Shown piece after piece: positions 47,757-58,871 of a DNA stretch of 64,000 nucleotides. The DNA is taken from NCBI GenBank assembly GCA_947243795.1, contig OX365938.1:248001-312000 (forward strand). Reading direction: 5' to 3'. Source of the stretch: Saccharomyces uvarum (lineage: Eukaryota; Ascomycota; Saccharomycetes; Saccharomycetales; Saccharomycetaceae). Below the pieces are notes generated by a model that was not told where the DNA came from, did no database searches, and worked only from the letters and a program-made list of their open reading frames with translations. The translations under genes and the position numbers were made by a program. Within the stretch, counting starts at the first letter, position 1; each line of letters starts with the position of its first letter.

Positions 47757-48556
47757 AATCGACGGTGATTTTTTGTTGGCTATTTATTTTCTCGTCTCAT
47801 TAATACAGCTGGAGTATGACCGTTCAGCAAGGCTGTTCCACGCTATCCATATTCACTATTGCTTGGTGAAATTTTGTTTTAAATATTTGCGATATTCGTT
47901 TTTCAGGAAGGTGTTTTATAGATTTTTTGATTGTTGTTTTTGTTTTCATTTTTGGTGTGTATACCCGTGTTTTAATATTACTCTTGCATAATACGGATTT
48001 TAGTCTATTAAGTTATAATTATATGATTTTACTTTCTACTTAATTTTTTTCAGCTTTTTTTCACTGTTTTATGGTGAGTTGCTTTTGCAAGTGTGTTAAG
48101 TAGGCCTCAAAGGTCATCACAGCCTACACTTTGTGTCTATACATCGCAGATGTGAGCCACGTAACTAGGACGGATTTCTTGTAATTCTGAAATAGGAATT
48201 GCATGATGAAAGGACCGTGCTTTGGTAAAATTCTCGAAAAAAAGAAGTACACATAATAGTAGCCAGCTTATATTTGGTTAATTGATATGCAACAGCCTAG
48301 CTGATTGGGGTTATAATGCTGAATAAAGAGTTACCCATCCTGGAATTCTTGTAAAGCTTTGACATTTGCGTAGCCGAAGAAAAAAAGCATGAAAAAAAAA
48401 GTGCATCAATGTTGAGGTCATCTGCAAGTGCCCACGGCTTTTAAAATCAAAAAGGGAGTGAGAAACAGTCCATTGTCGAGCAAATTTTTGGCAATATACA
48501 ACAGTTCCACCCTACCTCAAAAATTTCTAGTAAGCTGCGCCCTTATCAAAGCTATT
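47757..48556. promoter_or_regulatory. 800 bp upstream of NUP100
   Basis: A T-rich block follows YKL068W-A, then mixed sequence. The NUP100 frame is open back to 48428, but only from a GTG. No gene or repeat is recognised. Confidence 0.45.
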
Positions 48557-48958
48557 ATGTTTGGTAATAATAGACCAATGTTTGGAGGTAGCAATCTTTC
48601 CTTTGGATCAAATACTTCATCCTTCGGAGCACAGCAACCGCAACAACCGAGCTCCGTTTTTGGGGCTAGTAACAGCAACAATAATAATAGTAATAACAAT
48701 GTCCCTAGCAACAATGCTCAGACAGGGTTTGGTGGGTTCAGTTCTACCGCTGGAAGTAATAATAGCAGTTTGTTTGGAAATAACAACAGTACACAAAGCA
48801 ATGGAGGTTTTGGCCAATCAATGGGCACCGCTCAAAATTCACCATTCGGCTCCTTGAACTCTTCAAATACTGGAAACGCTAACGCTTTTGGAGGATCCAA
48901 TTCAATGAGCTCTTTCGGTGGGAATAATAATGCATATAATAATAATAATAATAATAAT

Positions 48959-48995
<37 letters not shown>

Positions 48996-51640
48996 TCAAT
49001 TCCAATAGTAACAATAGTACCAATTCGCCGTTTGGCTTGAACAAACCGAATACCGGCGGATCTTTATTCGGTTCGCAGAACAATAACAACGCAAGCAATT
49101 CAAGTTTATTTGGTGGGCAAAACACTAGTACTACTGGTACATTTGGAAACACCGGGACTAGTTTTGGATCTGGTTTGAACAACAGCTCGAGCATGTTCGG
49201 CGCAGGGAACAACCAGCAGAGCAATACTACTGGTGGTATGTTTGGCAGCCAACAGCCCTCAGCATTTGGAACGAACAATCAACAAGGTGGTATGTTTGGA
49301 CAACAACCCCAAAACACCAACAATGCGTTTGGTAACCAAAACCAAATAGGAGGAAGCTCATTCGGATCGAAACCTGTTGGTTCAGGATCACTATTTGGTC
49401 AGAGTAATAACACCCTTGGAAGCACAAACAATACTAGCAATGGATTGTTTGGCCAAACCAATGCCAATAATCAAACCAACACTAATGGTGGACTTTTTGG
49501 ACAAAATTCTATGACTAATAATACACAAGGAATGTTTGGGCAAAACAATAATCAAATGCAAATGAATAGCAATAATACCAACAATAACACCAATAGTTTA
49601 TTTGGAAAAGCAAACACTACTACTAGTTTTGGTCAGCAACCAAGCAACAACGCAGGCTCTTTATTCGGGAACAAACCATCCGGCGGACTATTTGGTCAAC
49701 AAAAGACTACTACTAATGCTTTCCCAAATTCTACACCAGCAGGTCAATTTGGGCAAAATAACCAACAACAAGGATCCGGTCTGTTTGGTCAAGGTTCCCA
49801 GACAAACGGTAGTGGTGGACTGTTTGGACAGAACAACCAACAGCAACAGCAGCAACAGCCACCAAACGCTTTTGGTCAAAATGGTGCAGGTCCAGGTCTT
49901 TTTGGACAGAACAACCAGCAGCAACAGCAACCAGCGGGCTTGTTTGGGGCCAAGCCAGCAGGTACAACTGGGTCTCTCTTTGGAGGAAACTCTTCAAACC
50001 AACCAGGCTCACTCTTTGGCGCTACCAACGCATCCGCCTCAAATACGCAAACACAACAAGGAAATGGTTTATTCGGTGGGGCAAAGCCAGCCGCAAACAT
50101 GTCATTTGGAACCAATCCTAGTGCCAATCAACCGGGAGGCGGGAACAGCTTGTTCGGAGCTAAGCCTGCTTCCACCACCGGCTCATTATTCGGAAATAAT
50201 ACAGCCTCTACGGCAGCACCTTCCACAGGCGGCCCATTCGGAAATAGCACTAATAATCCAATCAATACTGCAAACACAAGCCTTTTCGGTGCAAAGACTG
50301 AATCTCAAACAAAGCCAGGATTGGGAGGAGCGTTATTTGGTAATTTGAACTCTAATCCTTTGTCAGTTGACCAAAATAAACCAGCTTTTGGAAATACAAA
50401 TCCAACCACTGGGCTTTTCCCAGCTACTAACGCAACCCCTTCAACTACTGCTCCAGCTGGTGGGCTTTTTGGGGCAAATAATAGCACTTTTAATAAGAAT
50501 GCACAAAACGGGCCTCCCGCCAACGGCTTCTCTCAGAATTCAATTATGGGTAGCGCAGGACACTCTTCCTTACAGGAATCAGCTAATGATGAACAGCTTT
50601 TTTCGAAGGTCTTAATTCCCAACTCAATTACGAATCCGGTCAAGGCAACTGCCTCAAAACTGAATGCTGATATGAAAAGAAGTAACAGTCTCACGAGTGC
50701 TTATAGATTGGCTCCAAAGCCTCTATTTGCTGCATCTTCTGGTAATAGCACCATGTTCCAAAAATGGGGGAAGATAACAGAAAGAGGCAGTGGAGAAAAC
50801 AGAACTGGCAATACTTTTACGGAGCCTGAGTCTAATCATTCGTCTTCGAGTGATTTGTTATTTTATCCCGACAAGAGGTATTTGAAGCATTTGGTAATTA
50901 AAAACAACAAAAGCACAAGCGTCGTAAATTCCAATGATGGTGAAACAAACAAAGTAAAACTGGTGACTTTTACAACAGAAACAGCTCCTGAAAACAAGCA
51001 AAACGCTTCAAGTCCTACGCCTCTAAACCCAGCAGACAAAATTGATTCTTCTCATACCATCCAAATGGAAATCGTTAACAAGAGTAGTTCTGATGTTCAA
51101 TCGAAAGTACCAAATGGTCCTGTCTCCATTCCAACTTCTGAAAGTGAAAAAATTTATATCAAAGTGCCAGGCCTACTAAGCAATGACGTCACCTTTTTTC
51201 AAAATAATTACTATATTTCACCATCAATGGAAACACTTGGTAATAAATCATTGATCGAACTTCGTAAGATAAACAATTTAATCATTGGCCATAGGGATCA
51301 TGGTAAAGTCGAATTCTTGGAACCAGTTGATTTGTCTAATACACCTTTAGATACTTTGTGTGATGATATAGTTGTTTTCGGACAAAAATCATGCTCAATA
51401 TATGAAAACTGTTCCATGAAACCGAAAAAAGGTGAAGGTATCAATGTACGTTGCAGAGTTACTTTGTATTCCTGCTTCCCTATTGACAAGGAGACAAGGA
51501 AACCTATAAAAAACCTACAACATCCTCTTTTGAAAAGAAGCATTGCTAAACTAAGAGAAAATCCTGTGTACAAGTTTGAAAGCTATGATCCCGTAACAGG
51601 TACTTATAGTTATACTGTGGACTCACCAATTTTGCCTTAG
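48557..51640 (+). CDS. NUP100: Nup100, GLFG nucleoporin
   Basis: The product is a 1027-residue central-channel nucleoporin that forms part of the permeability barrier; paralogue of NUP116. The first ~580 residues are FG repeats, mainly GLFG with several GMFG variants, in Asn/Gln/Ser/Thr-rich spacers. A run of 19 Asn codons lies at 48938-48994. No GLEBS-like segment is evident, as expected for Nup100 rather than Nup116. The C-terminal ~150 residues form the Nup98-type domain (VPGLLSNDVTFF...YYISPSMETL). It is longer than S. cerevisiae Nup100 (959, from memory), mainly in repeats. ATG 48557 gives MFGNNRPMFGG. Confidence 0.96.
48938..48994 (+). repeat. AAT/AAC trinucleotide tract in NUP100
   Basis: Nineteen consecutive Asn codons: a block of AAT followed by a block of AAC and a final AAT. 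The two-block structure is typical of slippage-grown tracts. S. cerevisiae has only a short Asn/Ser stretch here as I remember it. Confidence 0.9.
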
Positions 51641-51922
51641 GTAGAAATTCTTGCGCCATCTAAATAGTCTAGATATTCAGCTTATAGAATTTCGTTGTAT
51701 TTGTATATATAAATAATTCTCGGAAAATGAAAAGTAATTATTTTATTAGGATATTTTGACACAGTTACTACTGTTTATATAACGTGACCAATGAAGGGCG
51801 TTTGTCATATTTAAGATTGTTGAAAACTTTCTTGAAATAGAAATCAGTGGGATAGTTAGGTTGGAACAAGGATCCCTTGTGATCCAGGAAGTATGAAGAC
51901 AATCTTGAGGTTAACAAAAAAA

Positions 51923-51994
51923 TGCCATCTCCTAGAATCGAACCAGGGTTTCAACAGCCACAATGTTGTGTACTAACCACTATACTAAGATGGC
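51923..51994 (-). tRNA. tH(GUG): tRNA-His (GTG)
   Basis: A 72 nt gene without intron. On the minus strand it begins GCCATCTTAGTATAGTGG and ends CTAGGAGATGGCA. The anticodon GTG lies in the loop TTGTGGC. The acceptor stem GCCATCT/AGATGGC pairs fully. The anticodon stem is CAACA/TGTTG; the S. cerevisiae consensus I remember is CATCG/CGATG. Seven A at 51916-51922 give a T7 terminator. The extra 5' G is added after transcription in this family. Confidence 0.96.
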
Positions 51995-52639
51995 AAACAA
52001 TTATGGAATAATTTTATTAACATAGTAAGCTATTCACAGAATAAGTAATAGTTATTATACCAGAATCTTGTCTGTCATTAGTATATCCAAAGACTTAACA
52101 AAATACTACTACTATGACTGTTAAAAAATGACACAGACCCATGAAAAAGGGGAACTGTATTGCTTCCATTGTGATAAGTGGTATGCGACCTGTTGTACTC
52201 CGTGTACGAGCCATAAGCTAATGATGTGACGGAAGTCCTGGCCGATATAGAGTGTGGAATAGTCCTAGACGTGTGTTACAGCGCTAAAAAGAAAAAGAAA
52301 AAGCCAATGACGAGCGAAAAGGTAAACATGACATTTTATGAAGGCATAGGACCTTTCTCTTGTAATGTTCAACCAAATTCATTTAATTTCATTGACCTTA
52401 TGGGTGAGAAGCCCATCAAATTAAAAGGCGCGTAATTCGCTTCGTTTCGTGTTTTCGAAAACGAAGACCCGTTTTCTCCTGGATCTCTTCGGGGAGCCAT
52501 TTATATAAAAGTTGGAAACTGTATGATTTTATTAGCCTCATATCACTTTTTTTAGTTTTTAAAGGCCGATTTCTAACTATTTGATCAATTGATTAAATTA
52601 CTTACAAAAGCCGTTCCATACATCACACAGTACTAAAAA
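51995..52639. promoter_or_regulatory. tRNA-His to YNK1 spacer
   Basis: This contains a small cysteine-rich ATG frame (52128-52229) and the YNK1 promoter. A GC-rich block lies near 52430-52500, with TATATAA at about 52501-52507. Confidence 0.45.
52128..52229 (+). CDS. Small cysteine-rich open frame (33 aa), uncertain
   Basis: An ATG frame encoding MTQTHEKGELYCFHCDKW then ATCCTPC and a short tail. CxxC and CCxxC spacing resembles half of a zinc-binding site. A lysine-rich frame without ATG (52217-52435) overlaps its end. No family is recognised. Confidence 0.25.
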   Translation: MTQTHEKGELYCFHCDKWYATCCTPCTSHKLMM

Positions 52640-53101
52640 ATGACAAGCCAAACTGAAAGAACTTTTATTGCAGTTAAACCAGATGGTGTTCAAAGAGGTT
52701 TAGTCTCTCAAATTTTATCTCGTTTTGAAAAAAGAGGTTATAAGTTAGTCGCTATTAAATTAGTCCAAGCTGACGACAAATTGCTGGAGCAACATTACGC
52801 TGAACACGTTGGTAAACCATTTTTCCCCAAGATGGCCGCTTTCATGAAATCTGGTCCAATCTTGGCAACTGTATGGGAGGGTAAAGATGTGGTCAAGCAA
52901 GGCAGGTCCATTCTTGGTGCTACCAACCCATTGGCCAGTGCTCCAGGCACCATTAGAGGTGACTTCGGTGTTGATCTAGGCAGAAATGTTTGCCATGGTA
53001 GTGATTCAGTTGAAAGCGCTGAACGTGAAATTAACTTATGGTTCAAGCAGGAAGATTTGGTTAGCTGGGAATCCAACCAAGCAAAATGGCTTTATGAATA
53101 A
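52640..53101 (+). CDS. YNK1: Ynk1, nucleoside diphosphate kinase
   Basis: The product is a 153-residue enzyme that transfers gamma-phosphate between nucleoside tri- and diphosphates, mainly cytosolic. The phospho-histidine is His119 in the NDK signature NVCHGSDS. The ERTFIAVKPDGVQRGLV nucleotide-site start and the GATNPLASAPGTIRGDF Kpn-loop region are present. Length equals S. cerevisiae Ynk1. Confidence 0.97.
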   Translation: MTSQTERTFIAVKPDGVQRGLVSQILSRFEKRGYKLVAIKLVQADDKLLEQHYAEHVGKPFFPKMAAFMKSGPILATVWEGKDVVKQGRSILGATNPLASAPGTIRGDFGVDLGRNVCHGSDSVESAEREINLWFKQEDLVSWESNQAKWLYE

Positions 53102-53763
53102 ATGAATTAAACGAAGAAAAGGAGTCTCTTTTTTTGCAGTTTGTCCCGTTCTCCAGACCTGATTTAACCGTATATAAAGAAACGCAAAAGCGCTATATGA
53201 TTGCTTAGATCGGTTTAGAAAGAACTGACACCTCTATATAAAAAATTTATACTTATACTGATAATCAGCGCCCGGTTCTTCAACCTCCAGCGTAGGACAA
53301 GCGGATCCCTCCCTTCCTTGTACTTCCGCTTGTATTGAACTATCTTCACCCCGCACCTTAAAGCCTAGCGCCCAAATTAGCGATGATGATGATAGCGGAG
53401 CGGACAGCTTCCCACTCAAGCAGCAATTTCTAAAGTATCCCTATTGGTGTCTTTTCTTTATTAATGTTGGAGTGAGGTTATGAAAGAGTATATATAGGCA
53501 ACTTGAGTGTATTCTTTCCACTGTATGATCATCATTTAAGGGTGCCCAACCCTTAAAAGTAGGAACCGCTGCTGTACCTTCAAGTCTAACTGCTTTGCTC
53601 CAACAGAACTCCGCTAAAAAGCATAATGCATCCTGATATATCTAACAGGGGAGTATATAAGAACTGGTAGTTCTGTTTTTTTTCACTCATGATCATTCGG
53701 AATAGCATTCATTCAAACAATTACTAAGATCAAAAGCTCAAAAAAGTCTGGTAAACAAAAAGT
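53102..53763. other. Intergenic YNK1 to YKL065W-A
   Basis: No gene is recognised. Mixed composition; a T8 run near 53678 and TATATAA-like sequence around 53653 may serve YKL065W-A. Confidence 0.45.
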
Positions 53764-53985
53764 ATGAATTCTAATATTTTGAGATTGTTACAAAGGACAG
53801 GTAGAAGGTTTGCTTCATCAAGGGATTTTGAACCTGTCATAGGATCTAATCCAAAAAAACAGAGGACGCGACTGGTGGCCGGCTCAGTGGGTGTTATAGT
53901 TCCACTTACTCTATATTTATTATATAAAAATGATAGCAAACATAGCGAAATCAAGAAAATATACCAAAACGAGAAGAAAATGTAG
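53764..53985 (+). CDS. YKL065W-A: Small probable mitochondrial membrane protein (YKL065W-A orthologue)
   Basis: The product is a 73-residue protein. The N-terminus is basic and Ser/Arg-rich without acidic residues ([20 protein letters not shown]), which looks like a mitochondrial targeting segment. One transmembrane helix lies at about 38-55 ([17 protein letters not shown]), followed by a short Lys-rich tail. It matches the position and, as I remember, the size of the uncharacterised S. cerevisiae YKL065W-A. Localisation is inferred from sequence. Confidence 0.75.
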   Translation: MNSNILRLLQRTGRRFASSRDFEPVIGSNPKKQRTRLVAGSVGVIVPLTLYLLYKNDSKHSEIKKIYQNEKKM

Positions 53986-54313
53986 TGATTGCTAGGACAT
54001 CGCATTATTATACACACAATAGATGAAAGGATGCTGAACTGTCTTGATCGGGTTTTCTTCTAGTTTTTCATGGATTTCTTTTAAATATTTAAATTCAGTT
54101 ACTTTAAAATAAACATAAATACATACAATGCATAACTTCATTCATGGGTACTTGTCACCCTCTTTTTTATATACAGAAGAACAGCTGAATAAGTCAAATG
54201 AAGATAATAGAAAGTAGTATTTTTTCAGTGATATTGTGTTATGACCAAACCAAAGTCCGGACACTATGGATGTTACGTGCGTATAAATATATATATATAT
54301 ATCTCATCTAGAT
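53986..54313. terminator. Convergent 3' region YKL065W-A/YET1
   Basis: A/T-rich, with an alternating (TA)n run at about 54284-54300 next to the YET1 stop. No gene is seen. Confidence 0.5.
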
Positions 54314-54937
54314 TTAATTTCCCTTCTTAGCAGCATCAGCGGCGGCCAGATTGCCAGGTTGGTTTTTTTCGTCGAAATATTTCTCCAAATTCTTAACTTG
54401 CTTTTGCAAGCCTTCCAAAGAAATTTGCTTTTTCTTTAGTTGCTCTTGCAATTTAGTAGATTCAGCCTTTTTATTTGGAAATTTTTCAGTTTTGGGAGAA
54501 GTGTTGGTCAACTTTTGCTTTTCTTGCTCGTTGATCAACCCCTGATATTTCACCAATCTCTTGACAATAGACATGACGGTTGGGATGCAAATAGAGAAAT
54601 ACAATATAAACCCGGAAATGTACATGTTTCTTTGGTTGTAAGCTCTTGATGCTAAGGCCTGTATTGGGGTGACAGCAGATGAACCCATTGCACCGCTGTT
54701 GTCATTATGGTATAATGAAACGCGGATTTGTGATCTCTTCCACGAATCGATAAACAACAGCCCAACGAGACCGCCCATTATGACGATCACGGTTTTTATC
54801 TGCTGCTTAGCCGTTAATTGGTTATAGCTGCTAAAAATACCTCTACGGATCCGGAATGGCAGAGGCAAAACGAAAATGAAGAGCATCGCCATCTCAACGG
54901 TGAGCATTAGGAATAAAGCTGTAAAATATAAACTCAT
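54314..54937 (-). CDS. YET1: Yet1, BAP31-like ER membrane protein
   Basis: The product is a 207-residue ER protein that pairs with Yet3 and interacts with the translocon. Three transmembrane helices (about 1-22, 45-65, 103-123) are followed by a cytosolic coiled coil (about 145-195; KLQEQLKKKQISLEGLQKQVKNL is too long a coil to be by chance). The C-terminus KKGN is a dilysine-type ER retrieval signal. The frame is open 37 codons upstream, but MSLYFTALF at 54937 is the conserved start. Confidence 0.95.
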   Translation of the reverse strand: MSLYFTALFLMLTVEMAMLFIFVLPLPFRIRRGIFSSYNQLTAKQQIKTVIVIMGGLVGLLFIDSWKRSQIRVSLYHNDNSGAMGSSAVTPIQALASRAYNQRNMYISGFILYFSICIPTVMSIVKRLVKYQGLINEQEKQKLTNTSPKTEKFPNKKAESTKLQEQLKKKQISLEGLQKQVKNLEKYFDEKNQPGNLAAADAAKKGN

Positions 54938-55659
54938 TGTAATTGTTAAAGCCTCTTGGTCTGCTAGGTTTACCGCTATGTAAGAGGACGAAAGAAGACA
55001 GTTTTGAAATAGTCTCCGACACCAGAAGACTGCACTACAAAGTCCCACTTGGTTATATTTCTAATTTTGCTCTGCGCCAGAGGGTTTAGTAGCGCCCCCC
55101 TTTACTTCAACGTACACGGTGATAATCTCCTGTTGCGGGTTACGCGCTCCCTTTGTGGGTATATGCCATGACAATCAGTAGGATAACAGAGTCGTGCGTA
55201 TGGGAAATCGTGTGCACTATTCCAGCTAGCCTCATAGTTTAAAAGTATCGCTGCTGCTGATTGCGCTTGTGTTGTAGTCTGATCTCCCTCTCTTTCTTCT
55301 TCCCTATCTTGTGTTTCTGGCACAATCAGCATTTTGCTGCTTTAACGGGCGGCGATCTCCGGAGAAATTTTTGGTATAACGTCAAACTTACAAAGAGCAA
55401 ATTTATAGAGTTATTATTTTCTGATTTGTTGTAGTACACATGGATAGTTGCTGATTTTGGATGACTCTTTGAATTTTAGTTTTGTATTATTGTATACTTG
55501 TATAATCATTCATCGTTTTCCATATTGCTAGTCTTTATTTTCTCGTTTGATGACAAAGTTAAACGTATCGTTACACTGAGTTATATCACATCCAACCCCT
55601 TACTTCAAGAGTAGATTGAGAATAAAAGTGAGAAGTGCATACAAGGAAATAGGCTAGAA
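54938..55659. promoter_or_regulatory. Divergent YET1/MNR2 promoter region
   Basis: A gap of 722 bp with a G+C-richer half near YET1 and an A/T-rich half near MNR2. A 76-codon minus-strand frame at 55102-55332 has no recognisable features and is not called. Confidence 0.45.
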
Positions 55660-58572
55660 ATGAGCACCGACAACTCTCAAAAGAACGAGACTGTTCCACT
55701 GCTTTCTCCTTACTCCAGTAGCCCTCAGCTAAGGAAAAAGAAGCGTAATCAAAAAGGAAAGAAGAATAAGTTTGTTGGCCACTTGAAATCAGACTCGCGT
55801 AGACCTACCCAACTTCTTCATGATAGTGTGCAACATGATCATGGTCAGGTTACAGATTTTGACCAGATTGATTCCTGGGGCATGCTGCATGAATCGGACT
55901 CTACGAATAACGATGTAGGAAGAAGTGGAGATCCCTCACTCAAGGGTGCGTATATTGATCACAGACCGTCGATGAGCCAACCCAGGGACGGATCGCAAAG
56001 TGCCTCAAGCACTGCCCGGCCGCAACCGATTATGAAGTTCTCAACGCCCAGCTATAAGAAGCCTACGGGGGTTTGGCCCTCTGATCCTAACAGATCTTTG
56101 GTATCTGATTTATCTCCTTCGGAATTGGAATCATGGCTGAAAAGAAGAAAATCCGTTCATAAAGGTGCTGAAGAAATCTTGCCTGCAGATAGAAGACAGT
56201 CGAATGCAAATAATGATGTTGTGATCGATGTAGATGCGTTAATGAACCACGTTCATAACAATACAAGCAACGGTGCTACCGATAACACCAAGAAGAGAAA
56301 GAAGAAGAAAGGTTCTGACGATAACAGTAACAAAAACTCAAAATCCTCGTCCAGTGACTCGAACGGCGAAGAAGACGAGTACAATTCGAGACCATCCTCC
56401 AGTCTTTCCTCAAACAATTCCTCATTGGATGATGTTTGTTTAGTTCTTGATGATGAAAGTAGCGAAATGTCAAAGCTCTGGCCAGATTGTACTGTCTTAG
56501 AAGAGTTTTCCAAAGAAGAAACTGAAAGACTTAGAAGTCAGGCTATTCAAGACGCAGAAGCATTTCATTTTCAATATGATGAAGACGATGACGATGGTAC
56601 GTCGAATGAAGATGGGATTCTTTTTTCAAAGCCCATCGTGACCAACATTGATGTCCCTGAATTAGGCAACAGAAGAGTTAATGAAACAGAAAATTTGAAA
56701 AATGGCCGCTTAAGACCAAAAAGAATTACGCCATGGCATTTGATTCAACGTCCAACGGCCCTGGGGTCTAACTCGACCAAGGATTCAAAATCGAGAATTC
56801 AAAACGGAATACAGGACAATTTACTGGTTGGGAGAAATATTCAATATCCTCCACACATTATTTCCAACAATCCAGAACACTTTAGATTCACGTATTTTAG
56901 AGTTGACTTGGATTCCACCGTTCATTCTCCAACAATATCTGGGCTTTTGCAACCCGGTCAAAAATTTCAAGATTTATTTGTCTCTTCTGTGTATTCCCAA
57001 GAAAGCAACGCCGGTCATGTTAAGACTCATCCGAATTCTCCAACACCTGGTATGAAAGGGGAAAGTTCATCTCAACTTCAAGGACTGATTACTAAAAATC
57101 CCTCTACATTATCAGCTATGTCTGTAGCAAATATGGAAGATATTCCTCCATTTTGGTTAGACGTCAGTAATCCCACTGAAGAGGAAATGAAAATATTAAG
57201 TAAAGCCTTTGGAATTCACCCCTTGACCACAGAAGATATCTTCCTGGGAGAAGTTCGTGAAAAGGTGGAACTATTTAGAGATTATTATTTGATTTGTTTC
57301 AGAAGTTTTGATATTGTAGCAGAAAAGCATGTTCGTCGCAGAAAAAAGGAAAAGCAAGAATCTGCTACGCTGGACCACGAAAGTATTGCACGTCGTAAAT
57401 CACTAGCTTATGGTGCCACCATGTCAAATGACTCGAATGCCAATAACAGCAATAACAATAATACCAGCAATGCCAACAAAAGCAAATGGCTTCCATCGAT
57501 TTTACGTTCGCGCCGTAGGTCATCTGCGAATAGAACAACAAACACATCATCATCGAGCTACAAGCGTCGTGTCAAAAGTGAAAAAAAGAAAATGGAGGAA
57601 AACGAAAAATTCAAAAGAAAATCGGGAGATAGGCATAAACCACGTGAAGGGGAATTAGAACCATTAAATGTTTACATAATTGTTTTCAGAACAGGTGTAT
57701 TGACATTTCATTTCGCACCCACACCGCATCCTATCAATGTTCGTAGGAGAGCAAGGTTATTGAAGGACTACCTGAATGTTACCTCAGATTGGATTGCATA
57801 TGCGTTAATCGATGATATCACAGATGCGTTTGCACCTATGATAGAACTTATCGAAGATGAAGTTTACGAAATCGAAGACGCTATTTTGAAGATGCATCAA
57901 TCCGATGATTCTAGTGACAGTGACTCTAGTGACAGTGATTCCGATTCTGGTAGCAGTGATGAAGATGCATTTCCATTCGATGTTTACTCGAAGAAAACGT
58001 CGTATTCTAGCGCTAAATCAAGCGCGAGTTCAAGAAGCACAAGCTCATCTGAGACATCGTTCAATGCTAACTTAATTGGTTGGAAAAGAAAAGGTGACAT
58101 GTTGAGGCGGATTGGTGAATGCCGTAAAAGAGTGATGAGTATACTAAGACTACTGGGTTCTAAAGCAGATGTGATCAAGGGATTTGCCAAGAGATATAAT
58201 GAACAATGGGAAGCTTCGCCACAATCTGAAATCGCCATGTATTTAGGGGATATCCAAGATCATATCGTGACCATGGTGTCATCGTTAAACCATTATGAAA
58301 AACTTTTGAGTAGATCGCATTCGAATTATTTGGCACAAATCAACATTGATATGACGAAAGTTAACAATGACATGAATGATGTCTTGGGGAAAATTACCAT
58401 ATTGGGTACTATTGTCTTACCAATGAATGTGATAACAGGTTTGTGGGGTATGAATGTTATCGTGCCTGGACAATATAGGGATTCATTGACATGGTTCATG
58501 GGCATTGTACTTTTCATGTGTATGCTAGCATTCTCTGCATTTGTGTATACAAGGAGAAGATTTGGGTTATAG
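55660..58572 (+). CDS. MNR2: Mnr2, vacuolar magnesium transporter (CorA family)
   Basis: The product is a 970-residue transporter that releases Mg from the vacuole. A long Ser/Asn/Lys-rich cytosolic N-terminus (about 1-500) precedes the CorA-type domain (about 510-900) with a large basic insertion. The stalk helices flank an acidic Ser/Asp-rich insert (57900-57970). Two transmembrane helices lie near the end (about 905-960), and the family-defining GMN motif is at 930-932 (GLWGMNVIVPGQ). Length is within one residue of S. cerevisiae. Confidence 0.96.
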   Translation: MSTDNSQKNETVPLLSPYSSSPQLRKKKRNQKGKKNKFVGHLKSDSRRPTQLLHDSVQHDHGQVTDFDQIDSWGMLHESDSTNNDVGRSGDPSLKGAYIDHRPSMSQPRDGSQSASSTARPQPIMKFSTPSYKKPTGVWPSDPNRSLVSDLSPSELESWLKRRKSVHKGAEEILPADRRQSNANNDVVIDVDALMNHVHNNTSNGATDNTKKRKKKKGSDDNSNKNSKSSSSDSNGEEDEYNSRPSSSLSSNNSSLDDVCLVLDDESSEMSKLWPDCTVLEEFSKEETERLRSQAIQDAEAFHFQYDEDDDDGTSNEDGILFSKPIVTNIDVPELGNRRVNETENLKNGRLRPKRITPWHLIQRPTALGSNSTKDSKSRIQNGIQDNLLVGRNIQYPPHIISNNPEHFRFTYFRVDLDSTVHSPTISGLLQPGQKFQDLFVSSVYSQESNAGHVKTHPNSPTPGMKGESSSQLQGLITKNPSTLSAMSVANMEDIPPFWLDVSNPTEEEMKILSKAFGIHPLTTEDIFLGEVREKVELFRDYYLICFRSFDIVAEKHVRRRKKEKQESATLDHESIARRKSLAYGATMSNDSNANNSNNNNTSNANKSKWLPSILRSRRRSSANRTTNTSSSSYKRRVKSEKKKMEENEKFKRKSGDRHKPREGELEPLNVYIIVFRTGVLTFHFAPTPHPINVRRRARLLKDYLNVTSDWIAYALIDDITDAFAPMIELIEDEVYEIEDAILKMHQSDDSSDSDSSDSDSDSGSSDEDAFPFDVYSKKTSYSSAKSSASSRSTSSSETSFNANLIGWKRKGDMLRRIGECRKRVMSILRLLGSKADVIKGFAKRYNEQWEASPQSEIAMYLGDIQDHIVTMVSSLNHYEKLLSRSHSNYLAQINIDMTKVNNDMNDVLGKITILGTIVLPMNVITGLWGMNVIVPGQYRDSLTWFMGIVLFMCMLAFSAFVYTRRRFGL

Positions 58573-58871
58573 TTTAACCAGTTTTATGCATCAAATATTT
58601 TTCGTTTTTTATATATACAAATTTTTTAATCAATTTTTTTTTTTTTTCACGAAAGATCGAACTGCAAGCTACCAACGTTATCGGGCTTTCTTAGTGTCAT
58701 GTCGTTGCTTTCCTGCGTGTTTGTGTATGTTCTATATTTTATGTATGTACGTCAGTATGCACTTATACTATACAAAAAAAAGGGAAAGTGAGTTAAGAAC
58801 ACGAAGATCGAAATGTATCATTCATACCGCCACCAACTAATGAGAAACCGTAGGTTAATTAATTAAGTGAG

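Noticed and set aside
48557-50600. Regularly spaced short repeats that could be mistaken for a CRISPR-like array
   Set aside because: They are GLFG codon repeats within NUP100, in frame and degenerate, in a eukaryote.
55102-55332. 76-codon minus-strand ATG frame between YET1 and MNR2
   Set aside because: No domain, signal or compositional support; likely chance in a divergent promoter.
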